From: CAZDCD01 sp964503885
Lineage (GTDB): Bacteria > Bacteroidota > Bacteroidia > Bacteroidales > UBA10428
Assembly (NCBI GenBank): GCA_964503885.1
Contig: CAZDCD010000028.1
Location: 1 to 57,062 of the forward strand
DNA length: 57,062 bases
Reading direction: 5' to 3'
Part shown: piece after piece, positions 32,969-41,956 of the stretch
How the letters are laid out: each line of letters begins with the position of its first letter
Numbering within the stretch: the first letter of the stretch is position 1
Made by a program: the position numbers and the translations under genes
The notes under the pieces: model-generated
Databases searched by the model: none
What the model saw: the letters and a program-made list of their open reading frames with translations, nothing else
Told to the model about the DNA's origin: nothing

Positions 32969-34639
32969 ATGAAAAATATTCTACACGACCATTTATTCTG
33001 TTGTAAGGCTGTTGTTGTTTCTATTGCATTGTCGGTTATTTACACGGATAATGCAAATGCAGATACCATACAGACTACGGTTCCAGCTTTGAAAGAAGTT
33101 TATGCACATGATTTTAAAATTGGATGCCTGTTATCTTATAGACATGTTGGCTTCGCAGATGATCCCTATGTTCCGGGACAATCCTCCGTTATTGCACCGA
33201 ATGGTGGGGACCTCATAAAATATCATATGAACAGCATGAGTCCGGGTAATAATATGAAGACCGCTTATACCGTAGACCTCACAGCAAGTGCCGCAGCATA
33301 TTCGGCAGCCTCGGCAGCCGATAAAGATTCGGTAAACACACACCCCGTGGTTCGGTTTAACGGTGATCTTATTGCACAGTTAAACTGGGCACAAAGGCAG
33401 GGATTTACGTTCCGCGGTCATACCCTGGTATGGCACAATTCAGCCCCTGCAGCCTTTTTCTACACCGGATATTCAACCTCCAATTCCCGTGTTACCAAAG
33501 AAGTGATGACAGAACGAATGGAAAACTATATTCATCAGGTCATCCGTCTGATCCATGAAGGCTGGCCAGGATTGCTATCAGCTATGGATGTGGTCAATGA
33601 AGCCATAAACGACAATACCGGAACCTTCCGTACATCAGGAAATGAATGGTACACAACATTTGGTGATAACACATATGTAATGAAAGCGTTCGAATTTGCC
33701 AGGCAATTTACGGAACTGTATGGAGAAACACAGATGAAACTGTATTACAACGATTACAACACATATGATGCAAATAAAGCAGATGGAATTGTAAATCTGC
33801 TGACACCCATTTTCCAGGCAGGATACCTCGACGGAATAGGAATGCAGGAACATGACGGGAACAGTGTTCCTGCAATAGCACAATGGATACTGAGCTACAA
33901 TAAATTTGATCCTCTCTGTACGGAAATGGCAGTAACTGAGCTGGATGTGACTACAGGCAGCAGCAATCCCACTGCCGGAGTATTGGAAACCCAGGCAAAC
34001 CAATATGCCGCACTTTTCAAATGTTTTACCGAAAGGAGTTATTATTCAGGCCGGGGTAAAATCATAAATGTTTCAAAAGACGGACTCAATGACCAGTATA
34101 CATTTAAAACCAATCAATCATCGTCTTTATGGGATTCTGATAACCAGTGTAAACCGTCTTTCTATGCGGTAGCTGATGTGGGCATTTATTATAACTTACT
34201 GGACAGCCTGATCACCAAAGCGGATGAGTATGATGAAAACGATTATCCTCCGGACAGGTGGACTGATTTTGAAGATGCATTGAGTTATGCAGTCGATATT
34301 CTGAACCTGGATTATTCAAATGACGTTTCGGCCCCGGATGCCCTGTCTGATGCCAGTGAAGATCTCGAAACAGCTATTGATCAGTTGCTGCTGACTTCGG
34401 TTGATAACAGTATTACAGGCATTGATTACAACACCAGGCCATTTGGATACCTGACGAACGGAACTATTTATTTAAGAAATATCCCGGTAAAGTCTTTGGT
34501 TTATGTCTATAGTTTTGACGGAAGCCTACTTGAAACGTTGTCCGCAGATTCGGAAACCATCACGATACCGGTTAGTACCCCATGCATAATTCGCATTCAG
34601 TCGGGCAATGAGCATACAATTTTGAAAATGGTCCGATAA
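32969..34639 (+). CDS. Endo-1,4-beta-xylanase, GH10, with FIVAR-like and T9SS sorting domains
   Basis: A 556-residue secreted glycoside hydrolase that cleaves internal beta-1,4 bonds of xylan. ATG 32969 is the chosen start; an ATG 18 codons upstream is less likely. An N-terminal signal peptide (about 1-32) precedes the GH10 barrel (about 35-400), with NNMKT, RGHTLVWHN, acid/base glutamate in DVVNEAI (near 209), YNDYN, GIGMQEH and nucleophile glutamate in VTELDV (near 324). Next is a FIVAR-like helical pair (LITKADEYDENDYPPDRWTDFEDALSYA, about 410-475), then a C-terminal T9SS sorting domain (about 485-556). All catalytic residues are present. It is a lone gene without a polysaccharide-utilisation (susCD) neighbour. 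Confidence 0.93.
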   Translation: MKNILHDHLFCCKAVVVSIALSVIYTDNANADTIQTTVPALKEVYAHDFKIGCLLSYRHVGFADDPYVPGQSSVIAPNGGDLIKYHMNSMSPGNNMKTAYTVDLTASAAAYSAASAADKDSVNTHPVVRFNGDLIAQLNWAQRQGFTFRGHTLVWHNSAPAAFFYTGYSTSNSRVTKEVMTERMENYIHQVIRLIHEGWPGLLSAMDVVNEAINDNTGTFRTSGNEWYTTFGDNTYVMKAFEFARQFTELYGETQMKLYYNDYNTYDANKADGIVNLLTPIFQAGYLDGIGMQEHDGNSVPAIAQWILSYNKFDPLCTEMAVTELDVTTGSSNPTAGVLETQANQYAALFKCFTERSYYSGRGKIINVSKDGLNDQYTFKTNQSSSLWDSDNQCKPSFYAVADVGIYYNLLDSLITKADEYDENDYPPDRWTDFEDALSYAVDILNLDYSNDVSAPDALSDASEDLETAIDQLLLTSVDNSITGIDYNTRPFGYLTNGTIYLRNIPVKSLVYVYSFDGSLLETLSADSETITIPVSTPCIIRIQSGNEHTILKMVR

Positions 34640-34933
34640 ACACCTGGTATGAAATCCGGAACCGGAGATCAGATCCGGGCCTAACAGGAGGTATTGAAGT
34701 TCGGCCCGAGGTATACAATTTACTGAGGTTCATCACCATTGGGGTGATCTTTCTCTTGAAATTCAGCAGTTTGAACTATATTGAACTGCATTGCGAATAA
34801 TCCGGCAATTTTAACTTCCGGTTAACACAACGGTCGCGAACCCGTAATCGTGTAATTTAGAAAATTTCGCATTCAAGCTTCGGAAAAAGGTTGAACAAAA
34901 TATCAAGATAATCCTTTACCTTAATAAAGGATT
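34640..34933. other. Spacer after xylanase, with likely terminator
   Basis: No gene is seen. A hairpin ATCACC/GGTGAT (34732-34737 and 34743-34748) followed by CTTTCTCTT may terminate the xylanase transcript. Another inverted pair CGGGCC/GGCCCG lies upstream of it. The end of the spacer holds the start-codon hairpin listed separately. Confidence 0.45.
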
Positions 34934-34935
34934 AT
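34908..34935 (+). promoter_or_regulatory. Perfect hairpin covering the pirin start codon
   Basis: ATAATCCTTTA (34908-34918) and TAAAGGATTAT (34925-34935) are perfect 11-bp inverted repeats with a 6-base loop. The second arm includes the A and T of the ATG at 34934-34936. In RNA the stem would hide the start codon and all upstream ribosome contacts. In DNA it could be a dyad operator. Confidence 0.6.
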
Positions 34936-35641
34936 GAAAAGCATACTACACAAAGCAGCTACCCGCGGACATTTTAACCATGGCTGGCTGGATACCTGGC
35001 ACACTTTCAGTTTTGCCCGTTATCACGATCCTGAAAGGATGGGGTTTGGCACTCTTCGTGTACTGAACGACGATACCATTGCAGCATCAGAGGGATTCGG
35101 AATGCATCCCCATGATAACATGGAGATCATTACATTCGTTTTAAACGGTGCTCTTGAACATAAAGACAGTATGGGTCATGTATCGGTCATCAACAAGAAT
35201 GATGTGCAGGTTATGTCGGCGGGTACCGGACTGCACCATGCAGAGTATAATCATTCCGATACAACGCAAACAGAGATACTCCAGGTATGGATATTCCCGA
35301 GAGAGGTGGGACTTGAAACCCGTTACGATCAGCTTTCACTTGATCATGCCAAATTGAAAAACCGCATTCATACAGTGGTCAATCCCGATTCTGAACAGGG
35401 ATTGTATATTCAACAGGATGGATGGATCTCGGTAGCTGACTTTGATGCCGGAAATTCTACAACCTACCGGCTTAAAAGAGAGGAAAACGGGTTGTATGTT
35501 TTTATAGTTGAAGGCATTGCAGACGTCACAGGTCAGAGACTGGACCGCAGGGACGGCATAGGTATCTGGGAAACCGGCGAGGTCGAAATAAAAGCAATAT
35601 CACCATGCCGGCTGATCCTTTTCGATATTCCAATGCAATAA
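34934..35641 (+). CDS. Pirin family protein (bicupin, YhhW-like)
   Basis: A 235-residue cupin protein. The N-terminal pirin domain is clear: RGHFNHGWLDTWHTFSFARY, MGFGTLRVLNDDTI, and the metal ligands in GFGMHPHDNMEIITFVLNG.LEHKDSMG (two histidines, then Glu and His). SAGTGLHHAEYNHS follows, then the C-terminal cupin (about 150-235). Some relatives have quercetin 2,3-dioxygenase activity in vitro; the cellular role in bacteria is usually unknown. It stands alone, and the start codon is buried in a perfect hairpin. Confidence 0.92.
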   Translation: MKSILHKAATRGHFNHGWLDTWHTFSFARYHDPERMGFGTLRVLNDDTIAASEGFGMHPHDNMEIITFVLNGALEHKDSMGHVSVINKNDVQVMSAGTGLHHAEYNHSDTTQTEILQVWIFPREVGLETRYDQLSLDHAKLKNRIHTVVNPDSEQGLYIQQDGWISVADFDAGNSTTYRLKREENGLYVFIVEGIADVTGQRLDRRDGIGIWETGEVEIKAISPCRLILFDIPMQ

Positions 35642-35808
35642 ACCGCTCACACCTTTCAGGTCTTAGCATAATTCCCTGACGCTAATACTTTATCATTTTG
35701 AAAATCAATCTTTTATGAATTGTTAATACTCCAATTTGAAATTCAAAGAATAATTCAGTATATTTATTTACAAGATTCAATTAAAGTGCGGTATAAAAAA
35801 CCCTTTTT

Positions 35809-38800
35809 ATGAAAGCCTTGCTCTATATTATCCTGATCTATTTCCCATTTTTTTTCTGCACTCAGACAGCCAATCCAAACAACGATACATTAAGAATGGA
35901 AGTGAATGGCATTGTTACCCATAATGCCAGGAGCCTTGCGAATGCTATCATTACAGTGCGGCAGGATTCTGCAGTCGTTGATCAGCAAATGACCAGAAGA
36001 AACGGCCGCTTCGATATATTTCTCAAATACCGGTATGATTACATGCTGGAAGTATCGAAGGAAGGTTTTATTACCAAACGGATAATCATTTCGACCAAAA
36101 TACCTGAACAAACGATCAGAGATGGGGGAACAGGTTTCTATGATCTGAACATTCCGATGATAGAAATGATCAACGGACTCGATGTCAGTATATTTAATAA
36201 TCCTGTTACCCGGTTTGAATTTGATCCCGAATCGTTTTATTTCAACCCGGATAAAAAATTTGAGGCACCGCTTTCAGGTAAGCTCAACAAGGTGTATTCA
36301 CAATTAGAACTGTTGAGAAAAAAAGAATATTCGGAACTCATCAGCCATGCAGATCAGTATCTTCAAAACAGCAGCTACGAGGAGGCATGGGCAGAATACA
36401 ACGAAGCATTGGGAATAATACCCGATGAAACTTACCCTGGAGAGCAAATAAAAAAAATCAGAAAACTTATTAAAAAGGAGACTTCGGCAGAGGAGGGTTA
36501 CGAAAACGCTGTTTTGATTGCTGACCGATATTTCAGCAGGGATGAACTGCCGGAGGCAACGAATTACTATGAAAGAGCATTGTTTTACAGGCCCAAGGAG
36601 ATCCACCCTTTGAACCGGCTCCAGGAAATCGACTCCATCAAAGGCCAGCGATTTTTAATAAAAAAAAGATCATTTGACAGTGAAATGGCCGAAGCCAATG
36701 CCTGCCTGGCTAGGAGTGATATTGAAGGGGCAATGCAAAGTATAGAACGGGCGCTTTCTATTTTCCCGGATGACCAGCCGGCGAAGTCAAGCCTGGAAAA
36801 TCTAAAAATACTTGCAGCAAAGCCGGAATTTATTAAACCCGTTTTAAAACCCGATACAGGTGGAAATTCAGCAAAGAAACAAGTGGATAATGGCCGGCCC
36901 GGAACAGTAAATGCACCGGAAAAAGATCTAACATCCGGACATGCAGATCAAACTACCGGTAAAGAGAAAGCCAAGGAGAAGAGGGTAAATGCACAACCTG
37001 TTGCCGCACTGAAAAATGAGGTAAAGCAGCAAAGTCCGGAAAGAGCCGTTCGTACAAAACCTGTTGAAAATAATCATCCGGGACTTCCATCATCAATTGC
37101 TGATACGTTGCGGACAGAAGATGGTAAAAAAATAACGCCCATTTTGGAGAAGGCCAAAATTCTGGAAAAAAAAGGTGACTTTAACGAAGCTTCTTCTTTT
37201 TATAACGATGCCGGGAATTTCTATCATGACAACAATAAGCTGGATAAAGCCCTGGTATATTATGAAAAGGCTTTTCAGCTGAAACAAAAAACGGGAGACA
37301 AAGAGGGAGCAACAGTGGTGCTGAATGATATTGCTGTAGCATATTACGATTCCGGAAAGTATGAAACTGCAGTAGCTCAGTATAAAAAGGCTCTTGAGCT
37401 GAGCGAAGAACTTGGCAATAGAAGAATTGAGGCAATTGTACTCGACAATATTGGTCAGATCTATGAAAATACCTACAGGTATGACCAGGCAATAGATTAT
37501 TATGAACAATCACTGAATGTTGCAAAAGGAGCCGAGAACAAAACCGATGAAGCAATGCTTCAGGAGAAAATTGCAAATGTATTTCTTGAACAGAATAAAT
37601 TCGACAAAGCCCTTGAATATTTTCTGAAAACGTTAAAGACCGATGAAGATATTAACGATGAAAGCAGGATCAGTTCAACACTGAATCACATTGGCATTGC
37701 TTATCATACACTTGGCAATTACAATGGCGCCATGGCATATTATGAAAGGTCGCTGAATGTCACTGACCGGTTACATGATAAAATGCAGACTTCAATAGTG
37801 CTGAATAATATCGGAAATGTGAACTACGACTGGCAAAAATTCAGCAAAGCGATCGAATATTATGAAAAATCAGTTGAAATTAAAGAAGATATCGATTACA
37901 GTATGGGACTTGCGGTATCTTTGTATAACATCGGAAATGCTTACAAAGGGTTAAAGGAGTACCCGAAAGCCCTTGAATATTATAAAAGAAGCAATGCTAT
38001 TGCGGAAAAGATCGATTTTCAGGAAGCCACCGCTAGAAATTACCGGGCATTTGCAGAACTGTATTCACTGCTGAAAGATTATAAAAGTGCATTTGAATAT
38101 CAAAAATTATATGCTGCATCAAAGGTTACAGGCAAAGACGAAAGCTCACAGATGTTCGAAGGCATCAGCCGTGAATATTCTGCAGGCGAAAGACACTTGA
38201 TCTCATCGCTCAGGAGGCAGATACAGAAACAGAAACTACTTGCAGAATACGAAGCCAATGATAGGATGAAAGAAATTGAGATCAAAAATCTTGAAATTGA
38301 CAGGCAAAATGAGCGATTAAAACGCCTGCAGCTAATGGTGATCACTTTTATATCCGGAACTGTGCTCATTGTATTATTTCTTATTCTGGTCTTCAGGCAA
38401 TACCGGCATAAGAAAAAAGCCAACATTGAACTTATTGAAAAAAACAAGCTGATCAGTTTTCAGAAACAGCAAATTACCGATAGCATACGCTATGCCAGCA
38501 GAATTCAGAAAGCTGTTCTTCCTCCCCGGGAAATTATCACGCAAATTCTTCCCCGGCATTTTATACTGAACAAACCCCGTGATATTGTCAGCGGAGATTA
38601 TTACTGGACCACACAGCGGGGCAAAGAAAGCATCATTGCTGTTGCAGACTGTACAGGTCATGGCGTTCCGGGCGCTTTTATGAGCATGCTGGGTATTTCT
38701 TACCTGAATGAGATCGTAAATAAAAAGACAAAGGCCAGTACCCACGAAATACTCGATCAGTTGCGGGGACATGTTATGTCGTCACTGCATCAGACAGGGA

Positions 38801-39225
38801 AGGATGACGAAACCAAAGACGGAATGGATATTGCGTTATGCATCATCAACCTGGAAAAAATGGAGCTGCAATTCTCAGGTGCACATAATCCGCTTTTTCT
38901 TATTCGCGGAAATGAGCTTACAGAGATAAAGGCCGATAAGATGCCAATTGGAATTTCCATACGGTATAACCAACCGTTCAGGAGAAACGACATTTCCCTT
39001 AAGAGTGGTGATATGCTTTATATTTTCACCGACGGGTATTACGACCAGTTTGGCGGTGTATCAAAGAAAAAGTTCGGAATACGACGGTTTAAAGAATTGT
39101 TGCTCGATATACACCATAAAGAAATGGAAGAGCAACAACAAATTCTGGAGTCGACTTTCGCAGCATGGAAGGATAATTATGGCCAGCTGGATGATGTTCT
39201 GATCATGGGCCTTCACATCGAATGA
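35809..39225 (+). CDS. TPR-repeat sensor with SpoIIE/PP2C-type serine phosphatase output
   Basis: A 1138-residue signalling protein. A signal-like N-terminus (ends about residue 22) is followed by a carboxypeptidase-regulatory-like beta domain (about 28-125), a helical repeat region (about 155-345), a low-complexity linker (about 345-440) and at least seven TPR units (about 445-770, including YYDSGKYETAVAQYKKALEL). A coiled coil (about 800-840), one transmembrane helix (about 842-862) and the Bacteroidota linker ITDSIRYASRIQKAVLPP come next. The cytoplasmic SpoIIE phosphatase (about 915-1138) has metal-site motifs SGDYYW, VADCTGHGVPGAFMSM, DGMDIALC and IFTDGYYDQFGG. The layout implies periplasmic protein sensing that controls dephosphorylation inside. 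No anti-sigma antagonist gene is adjacent, so the target is unknown. Confidence 0.9.
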   Translation: MKALLYIILIYFPFFFCTQTANPNNDTLRMEVNGIVTHNARSLANAIITVRQDSAVVDQQMTRRNGRFDIFLKYRYDYMLEVSKEGFITKRIIISTKIPEQTIRDGGTGFYDLNIPMIEMINGLDVSIFNNPVTRFEFDPESFYFNPDKKFEAPLSGKLNKVYSQLELLRKKEYSELISHADQYLQNSSYEEAWAEYNEALGIIPDETYPGEQIKKIRKLIKKETSAEEGYENAVLIADRYFSRDELPEATNYYERALFYRPKEIHPLNRLQEIDSIKGQRFLIKKRSFDSEMAEANACLARSDIEGAMQSIERALSIFPDDQPAKSSLENLKILAAKPEFIKPVLKPDTGGNSAKKQVDNGRPGTVNAPEKDLTSGHADQTTGKEKAKEKRVNAQPVAALKNEVKQQSPERAVRTKPVENNHPGLPSSIADTLRTEDGKKITPILEKAKILEKKGDFNEASSFYNDAGNFYHDNNKLDKALVYYEKAFQLKQKTGDKEGATVVLNDIAVAYYDSGKYETAVAQYKKALELSEELGNRRIEAIVLDNIGQIYENTYRYDQAIDYYEQSLNVAKGAENKTDEAMLQEKIANVFLEQNKFDKALEYFLKTLKTDEDINDESRISSTLNHIGIAYHTLGNYNGAMAYYERSLNVTDRLHDKMQTSIVLNNIGNVNYDWQKFSKAIEYYEKSVEIKEDIDYSMGLAVSLYNIGNAYKGLKEYPKALEYYKRSNAIAEKIDFQEATARNYRAFAELYSLLKDYKSAFEYQKLYAASKVTGKDESSQMFEGISREYSAGERHLISSLRRQIQKQKLLAEYEANDRMKEIEIKNLEIDRQNERLKRLQLMVITFISGTVLIVLFLILVFRQYRHKKKANIELIEKNKLISFQKQQITDSIRYASRIQKAVLPPREIITQILPRHFILNKPRDIVSGDYYWTTQRGKESIIAVADCTGHGVPGAFMSMLGISYLNEIVNKKTKASTHEILDQLRGHVMSSLHQTGKDDETKDGMDIALCIINLEKMELQFSGAHNPLFLIRGNELTEIKADKMPIGISIRYNQPFRRNDISLKSGDMLYIFTDGYYDQFGGVSKKKFGIRRFKELLLDIHHKEMEEQQQILESTFAAWKDNYGQLDDVLIMGLHIE

Positions 39226-39268
39226 AGGTTTCGTGCCTTATACGTTACGTATCTCTTAACCGGATTTC

Positions 39269-40891
39269 TTAACTGTCCCCTGCCCCGGTATTCCTCCTGC
39301 GCCTCATCAACAGTTCGACGAGAAAATATATGATCATGATCAGCGAAAAGAACCTGGCAATCCTGCCGATATAATCACCATGCCTGACATAAAACGTTTG
39401 TTTATTGTTAGCATTGATCACTCCTTTTAATGCACCTTTCTGCCACCATCCGAGTTGTTCCAGAACATCTCCCCGTTGATTGATGAAGCATGATATACCG
39501 GTATTGGCCGACCTGGCAATGCTTCTTCTGGTCTCGATCGCGCGAATCCTGGAAATACCGTTATGCTGCCTGTATCCGGGTGTATCTCTCCACCAACCGT
39601 CATTGGTAATGACAAATATAAAATTGGCACCTTTCTTTATATATTCCGTAACATATTCACCAAATACCGATTCCCAGCAAATAACCGGAGCCACACGAAC
39701 AGAATCTTGCGGAGAGATGAAAACCTCTCTTTCTTTCTGGGCAGCCCAGCCCCTGGTGGTACCCCCTAGTCTGATAATCAGGTTGTTCAAGAACCTGAGA
39801 TATCTGGCATAAGGCATTTTCTCGACACCAACCACCAGCTGAGATTTAAAGTAGTGCTGAATTACTCGGGTAGAATCGATCTGAAGAGCTGCATTATAAC
39901 TCTGATAATACTTATCAGTTCCGGGAATAAGCCTGGCAGTATGGTTTAATGTATCTTTCCCTGTAACCTCCCGGAAACATTGAGCCCCCACAACATATTT
40001 CAACTCCGGGAATCTCATAAGAAAAGACCGGATTATTTTGATATCCGGGACCGATTCGATCTTATCGAGCCAGATATAATTGTTAATAGATGTTTCAGGT
40101 CCGATTACATATTGTGTGGCAGAATCAACAAGACCGTCTGCCAGTTCAATCTGAATGAGGGTTTGTTCAAACGGATTGGACAGAAATTTACTGTAGGGAT
40201 CGATATTGGGCTGCAAAACCACCATTTCATATGGTCTTGATTGCTCTCTGTAGGAATAATATTTAGTAAATGAAATGACAACAGGAATTAACAAAACCAA
40301 CAAAAACATGACTAGCGTGCTGATGTATTCCCTGAATTTTTTGCCGGACTGATATTGCCGGATAACCGAGTAGATGAGTATATTTCCAAGCAAAACCCAC
40401 AGTGAACCGCCAAGCACGCCGGTGGTGTCATACCATTGAATGAAACGGGGATGAAATATGAATCCATAGCCCAGGGTCAGCCACGGCCAGGAAATTTCAG
40501 CATTAAAATAGAAATGCTCAAAAGTTATCCAGAACACGATCAGGGAAAAATAACCCGGCCCTGCACCCAGTCTGCGTTTAATAATATGAAAGGCCCAGAA
40601 TACCAGGCTTAGCAGAAGCGTATTTACCAGAATAGCAAACACCATTCCTGCCGGGGTAGCGTTGAATATCCACCAGGTTGTGGCAGCATTCCAGATCAGG
40701 AATGCCAGGTAAGCATAATAAAAAACAACCACCGAACGATACTGATGCCGGTTTTTATCGATATAATCTTCTACCGCAAGCATCGGCACCAGGGCAATAA
40801 AAAGCAATAGCCCGTGTCCCCATTCATACCAGGCAGGGATCAGAAGCAATCCGCTCAGCACTGCATAGATAAACAATTTTGTTTTATTCAT
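39269..40891 (-). CDS. lnt: Apolipoprotein N-acyltransferase
   Basis: A 540-residue inner-membrane enzyme that adds the third acyl chain to lipoproteins. The N-terminal half has several transmembrane helices (about 8-215). The C-terminal nitrilase-like domain carries the Glu-Lys-Cys triad: E in IGPETSINNYIW, K in VGVEKMPYARYL and C in APVICWESVFGEY. NDGWWRDTPGYRQHNGISRIRAIETRRSIARSANTGIS is the usual conserved block. A last transmembrane helix lies near 510-528. Length and motifs are normal. Many lipoproteins in this window would be substrates. The stop lies 43 bases from the convergent phosphatase gene, and the EamA transporter gene ends 6 bases upstream. Confidence 0.94.
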   Translation of the reverse strand: MNKTKLFIYAVLSGLLLIPAWYEWGHGLLLFIALVPMLAVEDYIDKNRHQYRSVVVFYYAYLAFLIWNAATTWWIFNATPAGMVFAILVNTLLLSLVFWAFHIIKRRLGAGPGYFSLIVFWITFEHFYFNAEISWPWLTLGYGFIFHPRFIQWYDTTGVLGGSLWVLLGNILIYSVIRQYQSGKKFREYISTLVMFLLVLLIPVVISFTKYYSYREQSRPYEMVVLQPNIDPYSKFLSNPFEQTLIQIELADGLVDSATQYVIGPETSINNYIWLDKIESVPDIKIIRSFLMRFPELKYVVGAQCFREVTGKDTLNHTARLIPGTDKYYQSYNAALQIDSTRVIQHYFKSQLVVGVEKMPYARYLRFLNNLIIRLGGTTRGWAAQKEREVFISPQDSVRVAPVICWESVFGEYVTEYIKKGANFIFVITNDGWWRDTPGYRQHNGISRIRAIETRRSIARSANTGISCFINQRGDVLEQLGWWQKGALKGVINANNKQTFYVRHGDYIGRIARFFSLIMIIYFLVELLMRRRRNTGAGDS

Positions 40892-40897
40892 AGATAT

Positions 40898-41803
40898 TCA
40901 ACCTTTACTCTTTGTATCAGCTTTTTTTGTATTCACCAGGTATACTCCCAGTATAATAAGCAGTGTCCACAGAAACTGTACCGCTGAGATTTTTTCACCG
41001 TCAAATTCACCCCATACAATTGCAAATACCGGAATAATATACGTTACGGAGGCAGCAAATATTGCCGTGGTATATTTTATCAGGGTATTGAAAATGATCA
41101 GTGCCAGCACAGAACCGAAGGCAGCAAGAAGAAATATGTGAAACAAGCTCATCCACCTGTTGTCATTCACCGCAACTGCTGAAAAATCACTGAAAAGAAG
41201 ATACAGCCCGGCCACAGGTCCGATAAATAGCATCGATAAGGAGGTAATCTCTACACCGGTAAGACCCTTAAGGTTAACCTTTATTTCGTTGACGTTTATC
41301 CCGTAACATAGTGTCGCTATGATTACCAGTGTCGCAAACCAGTTAACGCCGCTGAAGATATTGTGGATATCGCTGATGATCAACCCCGAAGCTCCGATAA
41401 ATCCAAGCACAATACCAACCACGCTCTGAAATTTCACTTCGCTGTTATAGAGGATCATCCCTACAACAAGGGTAAAAAAAGGAGTCATCGAATTGAGTAT
41501 GCCCGCCAGGGAACTGTCGATTTTCGACTGTGCTGTGGTAAACAGCAATGCCGGAATTGCTATCCCAACATACCCTGCTATCAAAAGCGATTTCAGGTTA
41601 TACTTCGAAATCTTTCTGATATTCTTCAGTGTAACGGGCAACAACAACACAAAGGAAAAGAAGACCCTGAATGCGGCAACCTGGTAATTATTGTATGCTA
41701 CCAGTCCTTTTTTCATCAGGATGAATGAACTTCCCCAGATGAAGGACAGAAAGATAAGAACGATCCATTGCCAGATCTTGTTTTCTAATGGTATCCGAAG
41801 CAT
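40898..41803 (-). CDS. EamA/DMT family transporter
   Basis: A 301-residue membrane protein with about ten hydrophobic helices arranged as two EamA repeats. The first starts WIVLIFLSFIWGSSFILMKKGL; the second starts GVNWFATLVIIATLCYGINVNEIKV. YIIPVFAIVWGEFDGEKIS matches the conserved PV(F/x)A(I/x)xGxxxxGE block at the end of the second repeat. Members export or import metabolites such as amino acids or their precursors; the substrate cannot be predicted. It lies upstream of lnt with a 6-base gap, so the two are likely co-transcribed. Confidence 0.9.
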   Translation of the reverse strand: MLRIPLENKIWQWIVLIFLSFIWGSSFILMKKGLVAYNNYQVAAFRVFFSFVLLLPVTLKNIRKISKYNLKSLLIAGYVGIAIPALLFTTAQSKIDSSLAGILNSMTPFFTLVVGMILYNSEVKFQSVVGIVLGFIGASGLIISDIHNIFSGVNWFATLVIIATLCYGINVNEIKVNLKGLTGVEITSLSMLFIGPVAGLYLLFSDFSAVAVNDNRWMSLFHIFLLAAFGSVLALIIFNTLIKYTTAIFAASVTYIIPVFAIVWGEFDGEKISAVQFLWTLLIILGVYLVNTKKADTKSKG

Positions 41804-41956
41804 TTTTGAAAGAAAAGGGCAAATATAGATAATTTCCCGATTGATCGCTGTCAGATTGAATGCTGATTAAAATCATCTATTTTGCAGCACTTATGATATT
41901 GCAGATGAAGTCCATTTAAAGTATACTTGTAAAATAAATACCAATTCATTAAAATC

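Noticed and set aside
36841..37130. Low-complexity segment of the TPR/phosphatase gene as a possible gene fusion point or frameshift
   Set aside because: The frame stays open and the charged linker is normal between helical repeat arrays; no frame change is seen.
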